Source: Cyprinodon diabolis (taxonomy: Eukaryota > Chordata > Actinopteri > Cyprinodontiformes > Cyprinodontidae). From it: a DNA stretch of 64,000 nt. Position numbers and translations under genes: made by a program. The notes under the pieces were generated by a model, which saw nothing but the letters and a program-made list of their open reading frames with translations, was not told the origin of the DNA and ran no database searches. Below, piece after piece: positions 1 to 11,000 of this stretch (within the stretch, counting starts at the first letter, position 1; every line of letters begins with the position of its first letter). The DNA lies in the NCBI GenBank assembly GCA_030533445.1, contig CM060080.1:40221880-40285879 (forward strand), written 5' to 3'.

Positions 1-182
1 CCATGTCTAAAATTAATGTCATAGCTCTATGTCTAATTTTTTATCAAAACTTATAAATTAGTGTTGTGCCGATGCCATTTTTTGGCCCCGATACTGATAC
101 CCGATACCTGGCTGAGCAGTATAGGCCAATACTGATACCATACCGATACCATCTGTTTGAAATTGATGTGTGTGTATAAATG

Positions 183-376
183 ACAGAGATGGGAAATGCG
201 GAGTCAACAAGTCATCTCCATGTCATGTATTTGTTCTACCCAACCACTGAAGCAGGTGAGTCCAATCTTCACCGTGAATCAACCTGTGCAGATTGGACTC
301 ACCTGGTTAACTGGCTGGCTAGATTAAATACATGACATGGAGAGATGACTTGTTGACTCCACATTTCCCATCTCTG
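183..376. repeat. Near-perfect inverted repeat (hairpin) inside outer hAT-like element
   Basis: A left arm at about 183-272 and a right arm at about 288-376 are reverse complements with few mismatches. Both carry the block CATGACATGGAGATGACTTG (one extra GA in one arm) and both end in the CAGAGATGGGAAATG motif. The spacer is only about 15 bp. It may be an independent fold-back element or the core of the surrounding element. Confidence 0.8.
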
Positions 377-613
377 ATATATGAAGAACTGCATACTACT
401 GGGATGTAGAATAATTGCCATCATGGTTTGTCAAGCTGCTGCCTACCTTTGTGAATCAAGTAGAACTTTTTATTGCCTACCTGGAATGGGTGACAATAGT
501 TGAATAAATTTTTGGCTCTAAAAATGGTATCAGTGCCCTATGTGTTGGTGCTTGCCGATACCGATACCACCATTTTAGTGGTGGATCGGGGCCCCGCCTG
601 ATACTGGTATCGG

Positions 614-1673
614 CAGTGATGTGCCTGAACGCGTTTATTGAACGAAAGTTCATGAACTCGTTCATATTTTGGGCGAACGTGAACTGAACGTACTCTATTA
701 CTGCCTGATGAACGTTATTGTGAACTCGTTCATTCTGTCTGTGAACGGCTCGCTCTCTCAGTTCAACTCCGTTCAATAGGTTGCCAGATTTCTATAGAGG
801 CCTCCAGGCGAAACCCTGGCTAAATCACACCGTAAACAGGCCTTAATATGTAGCGGGAAAAACACCCAATCTGGCAACACCAGCTACCAGCGTCGTAGCC
901 TACAGCCGCGTGCGTCATCAAAACAAAATGCAGCGTGGAAGCCACAGCAGCATGGAGGCGACCGTGGAGGCGACAAAGCAGCAGTATGATCACTTAAAAC
1001 AGTTTTATGACCAGGTGGTCGGTGAGGATTATGGCAACAATCTTACATTTCTCTGCAAACTTTGCCCGCCGGCTTTCAGTAAAAAAATCTGCACTTAAAC
1101 CTGCCTGGTATAATTTTCCAGGATTCCTTTTTAGTATGTACTGACATGGAATTTCAAATGAAAAAAAATATTAAAATTAAAAAAAACATTTGCACCTTAA
1201 AGACTACTTTCCTGTTTTTCTTTTAATAATTCCTCATAAAAAAGACCATTCAAGCAGCACATTTTCCTGATGTTTTTGAGAATATACTGTAGGGGTGAAA
1301 GCTGCAGCTGCTACTAGTGTGAAGTGAATGGACAGCAACAAAGCCTTAAAGCAACAATGGGGACATGCTGTCCCCTCAACGCTAATGTAAACCCTGGTTG
1401 GATAAGGATTCAAAACTGGATATGAAGATGAAATCTGACGCACAGTTTCAGTGTAACAACTGATAAAATAATTGCTGTCTGTGGTTCTACAGTAGGCTAT
1501 GGTGTAATTGAGCAATATATGAAAAAAAAGAACTATGAACTAGTTCATTTTTTGGAACTGTGAACTTAGTTCAAAATTTTGAATTATGAACTATGAACTG
1601 AACTATTTCATTTTAAAATGTGTGAACTGAACTTTGAACTAGTTCACGTTCAAAGAGAACTTTCCCAACACTG
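614..1673 (+). mobile_element. hAT transposon, internally deleted, nested insertion
   Basis: The ends are CAGTGATG at 614 and, read from the other strand, CAGTGTTGGG ending at 1673, each followed by runs of GTGAAC/GAACTAGTTCA motifs. It is flanked by an exact 8-bp duplication GGTATCGG (606-613 and 1674-1681), the TSD length of hAT elements. The target lies within the right terminal repeat of the outer element, so this insertion is the younger. The only recognisable coding remnant is a BED-finger start at 910-1098. Confidence 0.88.
910..1098 (+). pseudogene. hAT transposase N-terminal BED zinc-finger remnant
   Basis: A 62-residue open frame begins at an ATG and ends at a stop immediately after the motif FLCKLCPP. 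This resembles the first two zinc ligands (CxxC) of the BED fingers that open many hAT transposases. The downstream His ligands and the whole catalytic core are missing, and the following ~550 bp to the element end carries no transposase similarity. The fragment agrees in orientation with the surrounding hAT element. It cannot encode an active enzyme. A first exon of a spliced transposase is possible but no donor was identified. Confidence 0.6.
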
Positions 1674-1693
1674 GGTATCGGTGCAACATTGTC

Positions 1694-3043
1694 ACTCAGT
1701 GATATAAACAATTTGGGGTTTTACTGAGCACAGCACACATTTATAATACTGTTATTCTTTATGGTTACATCCCTAGTTATAGTTGAAAAAAGAAAAACTT
1801 TTTTTTTTTTTTTTTGGAACCAAAAGGACCGAATAAAACTGTGAGAACCAGAATACAAATTAACTTGTTCCTTATGGGGGTCTGGTTTGGAGGGTTTAGA
1901 AAGCTGAAGACCGAGAAAATATTCAGTTGATGGTAAAGTGCTCAGGAAGGGGAAAAATAGGGCGCTCGGATAATTAATTTTGTAACATTCTATTCATGCT
2001 ATGATATGAGGTCATATTGTATGGCTCAGAAGACTCTGATGAGTTGGTGCCCTCTTCCTTTAGATGTTAATGACAAATTGAGCAGAGTACCTGTCGGTTC
2101 CACTAGAAGCCTTTTACTACAATATGAGATGTATTTCTAGCTTGTACTGTATAATATCTGGTTGTGGTTTATGACATCTATCATTGGAGGAAAATTCCCT
2201 CTACGGATTCAGCCACCTTCATATCCAATATTTTATAGGCATGAATTAAAAGTTTTAGGGTTTATAACTTTATAAGATATTTTCTTCTGAAAATCTGCTG
2301 TGCCTACAGCTCATACAGAGACCTCTGAAGAAAACGTTAAACTTATCTATGGTGTGTCCCATTAAAGGTTGTTTGGAGACTATTATCTTCCCTTTTATAA
2401 ATATAACTTCAATGTGTTTTATGTCAGGGAGATAAGAAAGAAATCAATAAAACAGGTTTTCTTGGCATTTAGAGAGTTCGACCAGCTCACTGTGATTTTC
2501 CTGGATAATTTACGTCTCCTATTGACCTTGAACAACAAAACAGGCTGATTGACCAGTTTTTGCAGACAAGCCAACAAGCAGTTTGGAAAATATTCTTCTC
2601 AGAGGTTTAAGAAGCATTTAGTCGTAGGTAAAAACACTTTCATGCTAATGTTGATGAGTGCTTTGAAAAAAAGCTGTTAATCAAGCTGTGGTGTGGACTG
2701 ATTTATAAATAAATGGAGGCCAATTTTAGGGATTCCACACAGTTTGGAAACATGCAAATTTTGATTTAATCACCCTTTAAGGCCTTAAAATGCATCTATC
2801 CATATGATCATATACTCATCTGTTTATATCCTGCCTGCCTGCTGGTTGTATGTGAAATTGGCAGAAACATAATGAGAATTACAAACCTCTGGCTTTTGAA
2901 TTTTGGGCATCAAAATGTAAGTAAAAATAACTAACAATGACTTAAGGAGAGACCTCTCCTTACTCTGCAGAAGCATGTTGTATTTTCTTTAACCTTTTAT
3001 AGGGCATTAAGTGAAAGACTATCTCAATTTCAAGCAAAGGGTA
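1694..3043. other. AT-rich non-coding DNA, nothing recognised
   Basis: The stretch has no long open frame and no recognised repeat apart from a T-run near 1799-1816. Simple short motifs only. Confidence 0.5.
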
Positions 3044-3338
3044 GAATGCAAAAAACTTAAAAATTTAAGTAAGTCAGTTTTTCTTAAAATAAGTGCATTT
3101 TTTCTTGAACTGAGCAAATAAGTGAGATACTTTGCAAATGGAATAAGAAAATTTACATTTAAAATAAAGGGGAAAAAATGCAGTCTCCTATTTCAAGAGC
3201 ACAATATCAAATAATCTGATTTTAAGGATAAAACAGCTCCTTCAACTGGGAGATTTTCTTATTTACCTACTCAAAATAAGTGTAAATTAACCTATTTTAA
3301 GATATTTTCACAAATTTATAGATAATTTTTGTAGTGTG
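3044..3338. mobile_element. Short hAT-like MITE, copy 1 of a dispersed family
   Basis: The left end (GAATGCAAAAAACTTA) is followed by AAGTAAGTCAGTTTTTCTTA. The right end TTTTTGTAGTGTG is an imperfect inverted match. The same internal block (AAATAAGTG, then TTTACATTTAAAATAA) recurs at 63181-63377, and the left end recurs in inverted orientation at 11527-11577, where it finishes in a cleaner ACAGTG terminus. Three related copies in one window support a mobile family. The TSD is not clear here. Confidence 0.6.
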
Positions 3339-4957
3339 TTATTGGAATCCAGGACAAGGCCTTATTACCTTTGTAATGTTAAAAAAATATGTATATTTTG
3401 ATGGCATTAATGAATGTCAGTGTAAGAACAAGAAACGCCAACTTGCCCGTATATATTAAGAAAAATAACAAAAGTGCTTCTATAAGAAATTCATGAAAAA
3501 CACACTGAGAGTAAAAGAAATGGTGATCAAAAATGGTAACTTGCCCTATAAAGGGTTAAGTAGAATCAGCTGCTGGATTTCTAAATCTGGCTGCAGGGTG
3601 GATGAAAATTGCAGAAATTCAGAGAACTCTTGCTGAAACACCTGTTTGGTTACTTCAATAATTTTCTAGACAATGCCCTTCAGACGCATTAAAAACCTTG
3701 GCCAATACTCTCTTAAAAATAATTTAAAACACATCTCAGAAGGAATAGCACCAGCTCACTTGCTCTCTTATCAGAGGCTGCCAGATGCCAGCCCACAAAA
3801 CCATCCCACACACAGCCTGAAGGTGCACCACAACATGAAGCCATTGCAACAGGGAGGCAGATACAGTAGAGAGGAGGGGTGGGGAGGAAGAGGAAGAAAG
3901 AGATGAATAGCCTAGGAACATTCAGCAGGAAAAGTAGATCACCATGCGGAGGAGGAGGGATGAGTGTAGCACGAGGAAAAACTGGTGTCAGACCCCCCCG
4001 CCCCGCCCGCTGCACCACAGAGGCTAAAGACCAAAGGAAGACGTCCCCGGATGTCTGCTGATAGAGTTTGATGTGTGACCGTGAAAAAGGAAGTAAAAAC
4101 AAGTGATATCTGAAGGTTCCCACTCCAGCTCTGTGTCGACAGTAAAGAAGATGTAAATCACTTGCGAGTAACAAGTTCCATCCATCATCCTTGTTACAGC
4201 TTTAGCATGCAGCACTCATGCAGACACTGTATGCAAAAAAAACCCTTCAGGCTGTCTTCACTGTGGGTGGAAGCTTTCTAAATTTTACACGTGGAAGGCA
4301 GAAACCCTTTCACCAGTGTGAGACACACTGTCTGATGAAGCCATCTGTGATTAGATTTTGACAGGCTGCTCAAAGTGTGTCGGTTGACAGCCTCGAAATT
4401 CTATTTTACTTCACATTTCTCATGTGCTCTGCTTAAGGACAGCGTTTTGTGGTGAACACACGCAGATGGACGCACTGCCATACTCGCATGACTGCTGGCA
4501 GCTGCTCACTGCCTTAACTTCTTTCTCAGGCTGCCAGCAAAAGCTGATTACCATTGCCAGTCGTCCTAAAACAAACAGTAAGGAGTTAGCAGAGGGTGAG
4601 AGAGGAAAATCTTAGACGGAAAGATAGTGAGAGGAGAACACAGGAGAGGGTGTCACAAAGCTTTGTGAGCACTGTATAAAAACATCATTTAGGGGGTGTA
4701 GTGATTTGTCAAAGAAACAGGTTCTGGGAGGGAATTTTAAAGTAAAATAGAAGGGAAATGAAGGTGTCTTGCAGAAAGAATTAAAGTGTCGTAGCTAATC
4801 CTGCACCTACAGAATGAAGCCATTAGAGCTGATTTATTGATCAAGTTCACTGTCTTACATTTAGGTTAGAATCGTGTTGGAAAGATTTGAAAGGTTGAGC
4901 ATAGCTTAGCTTAATATGTTTTTATTGTAGCTTTAGTGGCTTGATGAAAACAAATAT
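3339..4957. other. Unique-looking DNA with a GC- and purine-rich patch
   Basis: Overlapping open frames on both strands at about 3670-4215 (largest 153 codons, minus strand) have low-complexity composition and no recognisable domain, so I treat them as chance. The patch around 3870-4050 is purine- and C-rich and out of step with its AT-rich surroundings. It could be a regulatory or untranslated segment, but nothing in the sequence proves this. Confidence 0.4.
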
Positions 4958-4959
4958 TA

Positions 4960-5543
4960 CCGTATTTTCACGACCATAAGGCGCACCATACTAAAAGGCG
5001 AAGTCTCAGTTATGTCTGCCATTACTGTATTTAACACACACATAAGGCGCACCGGACTATAGGGCGCGGGTTTTATATACCGGTACATGTCCTCTACTAC
5101 GTTTAAATACCTTTACTGTGTATTTATTACAAAGTATTAATCGAACCCATCAAAGCCATCATCCTCTGTTTCTGAATTAAACAGCTGCGCTAAATCAGAC
5201 ATGCCAATTTCCCCTTCTTCACTGTCAGAATCACTTTCCGTGCCGGGCGGCTCCTCGGAAATGATGCCGGCTTTTGCGAAAGCTGGAACAACAGTCCCAG
5301 CAGACACGTTAGTCCAAGCATCAACAATCCATCCGCTAACGGTGGCGTAACTTGCCCGGCGCCGCCTTCCACTTTTCGTGAAACTGTGGTCTCCGTCTTC
5401 ATCCATCGCTCCCACGCCGCTCGCAGCCTAACTTTGAACGGCCGGTTCACACCGATGTCGAGTGGTTGAAGTTCCTTTGTCAGACGCACATTTTGAGGGG
5501 AAAAAAAGACGTTTTTATGCACCTTATAGTCACGAAAATACGG
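4960..5543 (-). mobile_element. Tigger/pogo-like Tc1-mariner deletion derivative
   Basis: The termini are CCGTATTTTCACGACC at the left and, on the minus strand, CCGTATTTTCGTGACT at the right, followed on both sides by ATAAGGYGCAC. TA dinucleotides flank it (4958-4959 and 5544-5545), as expected for the superfamily. The 584-bp body retains only the transposase C-terminus on the minus strand. The element is therefore an internally deleted copy that keeps both ends. Confidence 0.88.
5137..5522 (-). pseudogene. pogo/Tigger-type DDE transposase C-terminus, frameshifted
   Basis: Two overlapping minus-strand frames give consecutive parts of one protein. The upstream frame (5190-5522) contains LTKELQPLDIGVNRPFK, the conserved block near the end of DDE_1 (pogo/Tigger/CENPB-like) domains. 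The downstream frame (5137-5415) contains RRRRASYATVSGWIVDAW and an acidic tail ending EDDGFDGFD. A frameshift just after RAAWERWM separates them. The DNA-binding region and the catalytic aspartates are absent. Identification is from remembered family motifs. No activity is possible. Confidence 0.85.
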
Positions 5544-5712
5544 TAATTACCTTAGATAACAGTTAAATCCAAAAAGATAGCTCCACTCTGTCTGAGAAGT
5601 GCTTGTTAAGCAACAACTTAAAAGCAGCAGACATCCAGGGTTAAAAACCTGTAAGGCAGCCAACTAGATGCTATAGCGTAAGCCTTACTGATTTGTATAT
5701 TGTCATCTAAAC

Positions 5713-6235
5713 TAGGGTGACCAAACATCCTCTTTTGCCTGGACATGTCAACCTTTTACATTCTGTACTGAGCGTCCGTAGGGGGATTATACATTCATGA
5801 GAATGCCAGCTTTTCACTGTTTGTCAGGGGTCCATAATCATATTCTTAAATAGACTGGCGCTTTGCACAAAATACTACAACTACTTTTTTCCCGAGTTAA
5901 TACTCCAGGGACTTCCTTATGGGAGGGTCTAGCGAGACACCCCCCCACACACACGGAGCAGAACGAGCATTTCAGCAGTGGACATAAAATGCTGAAATAA
6001 AAGTGCAGCTTCATAGATGAACTGCAAAAAGAATTTGCACCAGTCGCAACAAGAGGAAGGCTGAGTGCACCGTGTGCAAAGCCGGAACACATGTTTTAGT
6101 GTCTAATAAAGGGGCTGGAGATCTCACAGCTCACATGAACACTGAAAAACATAAAAAAGCTGTGCGAGGTGAGAGCTCCTCTGCAAAGTGACAAAGTACT
6201 TTGTTAGACCGGGGAAAACGGAGGATGCAGGATGG
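5713..6235 (+). mobile_element. hAT-like relic with C2HC/BED-type finger fragment
   Basis: The left terminus TAGGGTGACCAAACATCCTC matches a style seen at ends of fish hAT-like elements. About 300 bp downstream the plus strand encodes CTVCKAGTHVLVSNKGAGDL, then a HMNTEKHKKAVRGESSSAK block ending in a stop at about 6190. This is a CxxC...HxxxxH finger typical of transposase N-termini. Another frame upstream gives a matching FIDELQKEF segment, so there is at least one frameshift. No right terminus or catalytic domain is visible. The right boundary is a guess. Confidence 0.6.
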
Positions 6236-6315
6236 AGGTTATTTCTTGAAGCTGTTTTTTCTAAAACAGAAGAGGTCATAATTAGAACATTATTTGATTT
6301 TACTTATGTATTTTA

Positions 6316-6468
6316 AGAGAGTTATAATTTTTCAGGGGAGCGAAATTCGACGTTGACCTAGAAAGGATGTCAGATAGACATGCCTTTGCACAGTGAGAAG
6401 TTACATAGGTGAGTTTTTGAGAAGGCAGCACCAATGCAAACCAAGTGCAGTATATACATCTAAAAAAA

Positions 6469-6501
<33 letters not shown>

Positions 6502-6577
6502 GGACATGTCTATCTGACATCTTTTCTGGGTCACCATTTCACATCGAATTTTGCTCCCCTGATAATTATAACTCTCT
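6316..6577. mobile_element. Short TIR element with internal CA/TA microsatellite
   Basis: The left arm begins AGAGAGTTATAATT, contains CAGGGGAGCGAAATTCGA, and continues to GATGTCAGATAGACATG. The right arm is its reverse complement with few changes. The arms are about 70 bp. TA flanks are possible (6314-6315; 6577-6578), suggesting a Tc1/mariner-like MITE. The interior carries a (CA)n(TA)n microsatellite at 6470-6501. Confidence 0.75.
6470..6501. repeat. (CA)n(TA)n microsatellite
   Basis: About five CA units are followed directly by about ten TA units, lying between the arms of the 6316-6577 element. Confidence 0.95.
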
Positions 6578-6579
6578 AT

Positions 6580-8901
6580 CTAAAAAATAAAATATATATT
6601 GTATATATACAGCCACCAATGGGCTAATGGAACTGTTGGTGTGGACCAGAGGGAGAGCAAATGGAGAACAGCTATGAAGAGATTAAACTATCAATGGAAC
6701 AGCAGCTTCAATAATTTAACCGAGCTGACTAATCCCTTGTTATGCACAAAGGGGAGGATCAGCAAACACATAATAACAGGTGAAACCTAGACATGAAATT
6801 TAAAAACTAAGCAACAAAATGAAAAATAAAAAATAGAACATAAATATTTGATGTGACTACATCATTGAAACAGCTTTAAAATGTTGAAATAGTTATTTTC
6901 TAACATTAGCGGTGTATTAAAGGAAGACTATAATTTCTGCCATCCCTTTTTCTACAAATTTATATGAATGTTTCTATTTTAAATGCCGACACATTATGTT
7001 TTTTAGATTATTTTTCAGAGGAAAACCAACTAGTCTATTTCAGATAGATTTCACCAAAGCATAAGAATATGTTTACGCTCTCATCTAGCATAGCCTGGCT
7101 GGGAATTCAGTTCATATGGCCAAACCTCTCAGACAATGCAAGCAAAGCTGAGATGAAGAGACAATCAGCAGGAGAATGTTTGCAAGCAAAATGAATGCAG
7201 CCATCTGCAAAACAAACTTTACCTGCATTAAAACCTCTAATGCAGTAAAAACCAACCCATCTGCCACTGCAGCAAGGAGAAAACAAACATGGACAAGTTT
7301 AAGTAGGCATAAATTTAACCCAGCTCACTCCATAGACTGAGGCGGCAGAAATGATACCGGCTGATTAGTCTCAATTTGCGCCGTCCTAATACTCGTGCAA
7401 GCAAAACCTGTCTGTTTATGCAGAAGTCTGTCCATATGGGGGCCTGTTATATAATTTATACTGCAAGGTGTTAAAGAGCTTAAGCTTCCTAAAAGAGACA
7501 CAAGCAGATTTTAAATGAGGCCCATCATAAAGAGAGGAGACTGGGCCTGTTTGGAAAATGGCTGACAGGCAGGAGTCTTTGGAGAGATATGCTCGAAATA
7601 TGAGGTTAAGACATCCAAAAGGAGTGAGACAGCTTTTTGTAAAACAGAAATAGGCCTGGTGTGTGACGTCGCCTGTGGACACAATGCAAAATGTCCCTAA
7701 CAGTAAAGCCGAGCCGACAGAGAAGCCTCAGATCAAATAAAAATAATCCGTATGCGACTGAGTCAGCCAATATTCAAGCTACAATAACAGGATTAACTTT
7801 TGTTTCTCAATACGTGATGTACTTTCAAAGGCTGATAAGGCTTGCTGTTTAATTTGATTCAGTAATAATAAAAACAAATAATAGAGGAACACACTGTATG
7901 ATTAAAGCAGGCAGTGATTTGAAGATACTAAATGTTCCCTTTGATGCGAGATGCTCTGTCCAGCTTGTCTGCACAACAAACAGCCTTTTCTCAGAGCAGA
8001 TGCTGCTGCCGTTCTTTGTCATAAAACTGTCCCAACGATGGGAGAAAGATCTCCAATCAGCAGAGATATATGCGACACAGGCAGCTGGTAATTTATAGTG
8101 CTCAGTGGACCTCTTCTGTGCATGCTGAGGCCACTAAAGCAGCACTCTGAAGCTCAGCTGTGGTGCTCTGATTGCCTCAAATCCTTCTACGATCTTTGAT
8201 ACCTTAAAAAAATCGATCATTGAATGAAACGGGTTTATCAACATTATAATGTAAAACCATTTAATCTTTTACCCATAATGGAAAAATGCCAACTTGTAGA
8301 GATTAAATACCAAACATTAGCTACAGAAGGGCAAAGTCAGAAAAAGAAGCTTTAATGATCTATTTCTTTTTGTTTCTTTATGTTTTTTTCCATAAATGCC
8401 TCTTCCAGGGTTGATTCACTCCCGCCACACAACAAATGCTGCTCAGGAGAAACTCCAGGGATGTGCCAGAATGTCCAAGGTTTTGACCTGGCCTCAAAAC
8501 TCCCCAGATCCCAAAACAATTAAGAACCAGCAGTTTGGATGGAACACACTGCATCCACAGAGACCTAAAAAGGCTCCCCAAAACTGAAAGTATATGATAA
8601 AAACATCTTGAGGCAATGCATGAAACGCTCTGCATCCACTCCACTAATTGGTGGCAAACGCAATCAATACCACCTAAGACATGTTGTGGTATTTTTCCTT
8701 ACTGGTATATATTTTTTAAATGCATATTTTACATTCATTAGCCTAAAATATATATCATCATCATAGGAAGCAGAGCTCTCTACAGTAACATTCAGTAGGC
8801 AGGATCTGAGTTTTACAGTTAAATTAGGCCATTGAGGCCTATCGTTTAAATTCCTTTACTTTACAAATGGATTAACCTTTTATCAGTTTTACTTCAATAT
8901 T
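6580..8901. other. Non-coding DNA, nothing recognised
   Basis: Mixed AT-rich sequence with short chance frames only. No splice-flanked open block, transposase motif or terminal repeat was seen. Confidence 0.5.
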
Positions 8902-8909
8902 ATTTATAG

Positions 8910-9330
8910 AGGAGGTCTTCAACAGGGGGTCCGCGACCCCTAGGGGGTTCACGGAGGTACTGCATGGGGGTCGCAAAAGTTTTGGTTGATTTGAATTTTT
9001 TCTATTCCCACCTGCAATTATTTCCACTAATTGAAATGTCTTTATATCCACATTATCATGAATTGAACAGACTGTAGTAAACAGATAAATGGAGGCAGAA
9101 GATGTCTTTCAGTCATCAATGCTGACATTCAGCGACACACAGGAGCTCTTTCAAGCTGGGCACCGTTTCATTCACAACACCTGTCCCATCAACCAGGAAT
9201 CAGAAATAATTTGATATATAGGACCAGTTTGATAGAACACTATTTCATACAGTATATATAATTAGGGGGTCCCCACTTTATCTCGCCATCAGTTTGGGGT
9301 CCTTGGCTTGGATATAGTTGAAGACCCCTG
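8910..9330. mobile_element. hAT MITE with TTTATAG target duplication
   Basis: The left end AGGAGGTCTTCAAC and the right end GTTGAAGACCCCTG are inverted repeats, followed inward by GGGGTCC blocks. The flanks are ATTTATAG (8902-8909) and CTTTATAG (9331-9338), matching at 7 of 8 positions and consistent with a hAT 8-bp TSD. The 421-bp body has no coding content. Confidence 0.85.
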
Positions 9331-9954
9331 CTTTATAGCATCAGACAATGTGGCCTATAGTGACCAAGAGGTGCAAACACACAGAAATTAAAAAAGGGTG
9401 TACATACACAAAAATCTAACTAGCAAGAAGAAAACTGTATGTGTTCGGATGACGAACAAAAACAGAAATTAGATTAAAACACAAAGGAAAAATGCTGCTG
9501 TAACAAACAATAGAAAGCAGCTAAGTGCAAATGTAAATGCAAAGACAAAATCTGCTGCAAACACATACACGATGCCAACACAAAAACAAACACACAATGG
9601 AAAATTTCTGCAAGTAATGAAAACAGCCATTAGTTGAGAAAAGCTGCACGCTAACTTTGGATGACTGAAGTGCTTCAGACCACTGAGGGATATGAACCCA
9701 AACTCCCAGAGTAGACCCAGGGCAAAGACACCAACAGGATTCTTATAGATAAGCTTTAAGAAAAAAAAAGATTAAAGGGAACATTTTCAATTTCTTTCTC
9801 CTTTTCAAATGTTCGTGATGGGCATACTGTTTTGTTTTTGACAAGGATCTGGTCCATAAACACTGATGCAAAGTAAGGTCTATGGTATGGACCATGAGTT
9901 GATGAAACTGTCCCTCTATTGGTCTGGAGCTATTCCACTATGTGGAACTAGACT
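9331..9954. other. Non-coding DNA, A-rich
   Basis: Contains many CAAACACA/AAACACA-like short motifs around 9375-9600 but no regular array and no coding signal. Confidence 0.45.
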
Positions 9955-10160
9955 ATGTGCAGAATTATTAGGCAAATGAGTATTTCCACCACATTATCCT
10001 TTTCATACATGTTGTCCTACTCAAAGCTGTATAGGCTTGAAAGCAAACTACCAATTAAGTAAATCAGGTGGTGTGCATCTATGTCATGAGAAGGGGTGTG
10101 GCCTAATGGCAACAACACCCTATATAAGGCGCCACTTTGTTTTTAAAACATATACAGTAA
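9955..10160. repeat. Probable DNA-transposon end (unclassified)
   Basis: Begins TGTGCAGAATTATTAGGCAA, a sequence I associate with ends of a dispersed repeat common in fish and frogs. I cannot name the superfamily confidently and no matching opposite end is seen. The following 10160-10408 repeat may have truncated it. Confidence 0.4.
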
Positions 10161-10408
10161 ATATTAAAAATCTAACGGCGGATGTCTGGGGGTCAGTGAT
10201 TGGCCTCCATTTTCTGAATGCTGGCGTACCATAAAGAATAAATGATGAACAGTTTAGTTTGTGCCTTCAAGTCGTTGCCCATAGGAAGACGTTACTTAGA
10301 TATAACCTAACGGAATATCTTCAGAACGGCTCCAAATGACACTAAACTCATATGGGTGAGTAGAACATGATGGAATAACGGGAAAAAAAACAACATATCC
10401 CTTTAAGT
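10160..10408 (+). repeat. Dispersed repeat, copy 1 (second copy at 59158)
   Basis: About 220-250 bp is shared in the same orientation with 59158-59420, including GTTCAAGTCG-like flanks around GCCCATAGGAAGA and the block AAATGACACTAAACTCATAT. Both copies end in CCCTTTAAG. Divergence is modest. The common end implies a transposon boundary, but no inverted partner end was found at this copy. Confidence 0.8.
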
Positions 10409-10482
10409 GTGTTATCCATCTCTTACTGCAATACCAACCCTCGGTCTTGTTCTGTATGCACCAACCAAGAATTTAATAACTC

Positions 10483-11000
10483 ACTGTGTGGTGTGGAGGC
10501 TGCAGCGCCTCAGACTGGAAGAAGGTGAGAACAGCAGAGAGGATCATGGGGGCTCCTCTTCCCTCCATTAAAGACATTTCATCCCAGCGGTGCGTGTCCC
10601 GAGCCCGTGACATCATCAATGACCCCTCACCCCCCCACCATGGACTGTTCTCCCTGCTGCCCTCTGGGAAGAGGCTTCACAGCATTCAATGCAGGACCAG
10701 TAGATTTCAAAACAGCTTCTTCCCCACTGCCATTAGAAAGCTTAACTTTTGAAAAAAAGTCAAATCATGTCAGAGACTCTGCATCAACCTGACAACACCA
10801 AACCAAAACACTGTATAATTGCACCATATATTTTTTATGTTTTGAACTTCCATATCATTGTGTTTTGTTTCTTTTGCACCATGTGTTTTTTCTCCCACAC
10901 TGTTTACTTCACTTTAAGAAATGGAAATGTCATGAGAGCTGCACAAAATGAAATTTTGGTTTTGTATACACTCTGTGTATACAAAATGACTGTAAAAGTT
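10483..11000 (+). mobile_element. LINE 3' end (L2/Rex1-like), ORF2 C-terminus plus 3'UTR
   Basis: The plus frame to 10752 encodes an ORF2 tail of CR1/L2/Rex1-type non-LTR elements: RTAERIMGAPLPSIKDI, then ARDIINDPSPPHHGLFSLLP, SGKR, and FQNSFFPTAIRKLN before the stop. A roughly 250-bp AT-rich 3' region follows, ending near a TGACTGTAAAAG motif that resembles the usual TGACAATAAAG tail. It is 5'-truncated, as expected for LINE copies. Enzymatic domains are missing. Confidence 0.82.

Larger units (their letters stand above)
59..1693. mobile_element. hAT-like non-autonomous element (outer, interrupted)
   Basis: Both ends are rich in CCGATACC-type motifs in inverted orientation. The left end reads GTGTTGTGCCGATGCC. 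The right end, read on the minus strand, gives CAATGTTGCACCGATACC. Both share a downstream GGCCCCGAT block. The element is split by another hAT copy at 614-1673. No coding capacity of its own is visible and I could not find a convincing target-site duplication, so the outer limits are good to about 10 bp. Family assignment rests on terminus style only. Confidence 0.6.

Noticed and set aside
3713..4174. 153-codon minus-strand frame
   Set aside because: Low-complexity purine/pyrimidine-rich DNA, overlapping open frames on both strands, no domain, no splice or poly(A) support.
5137..5522. Host CENPB/Tigger-derived gene
   Set aside because: Flanked by transposon termini with TA duplications and frameshifted, so it is a transposon relic.
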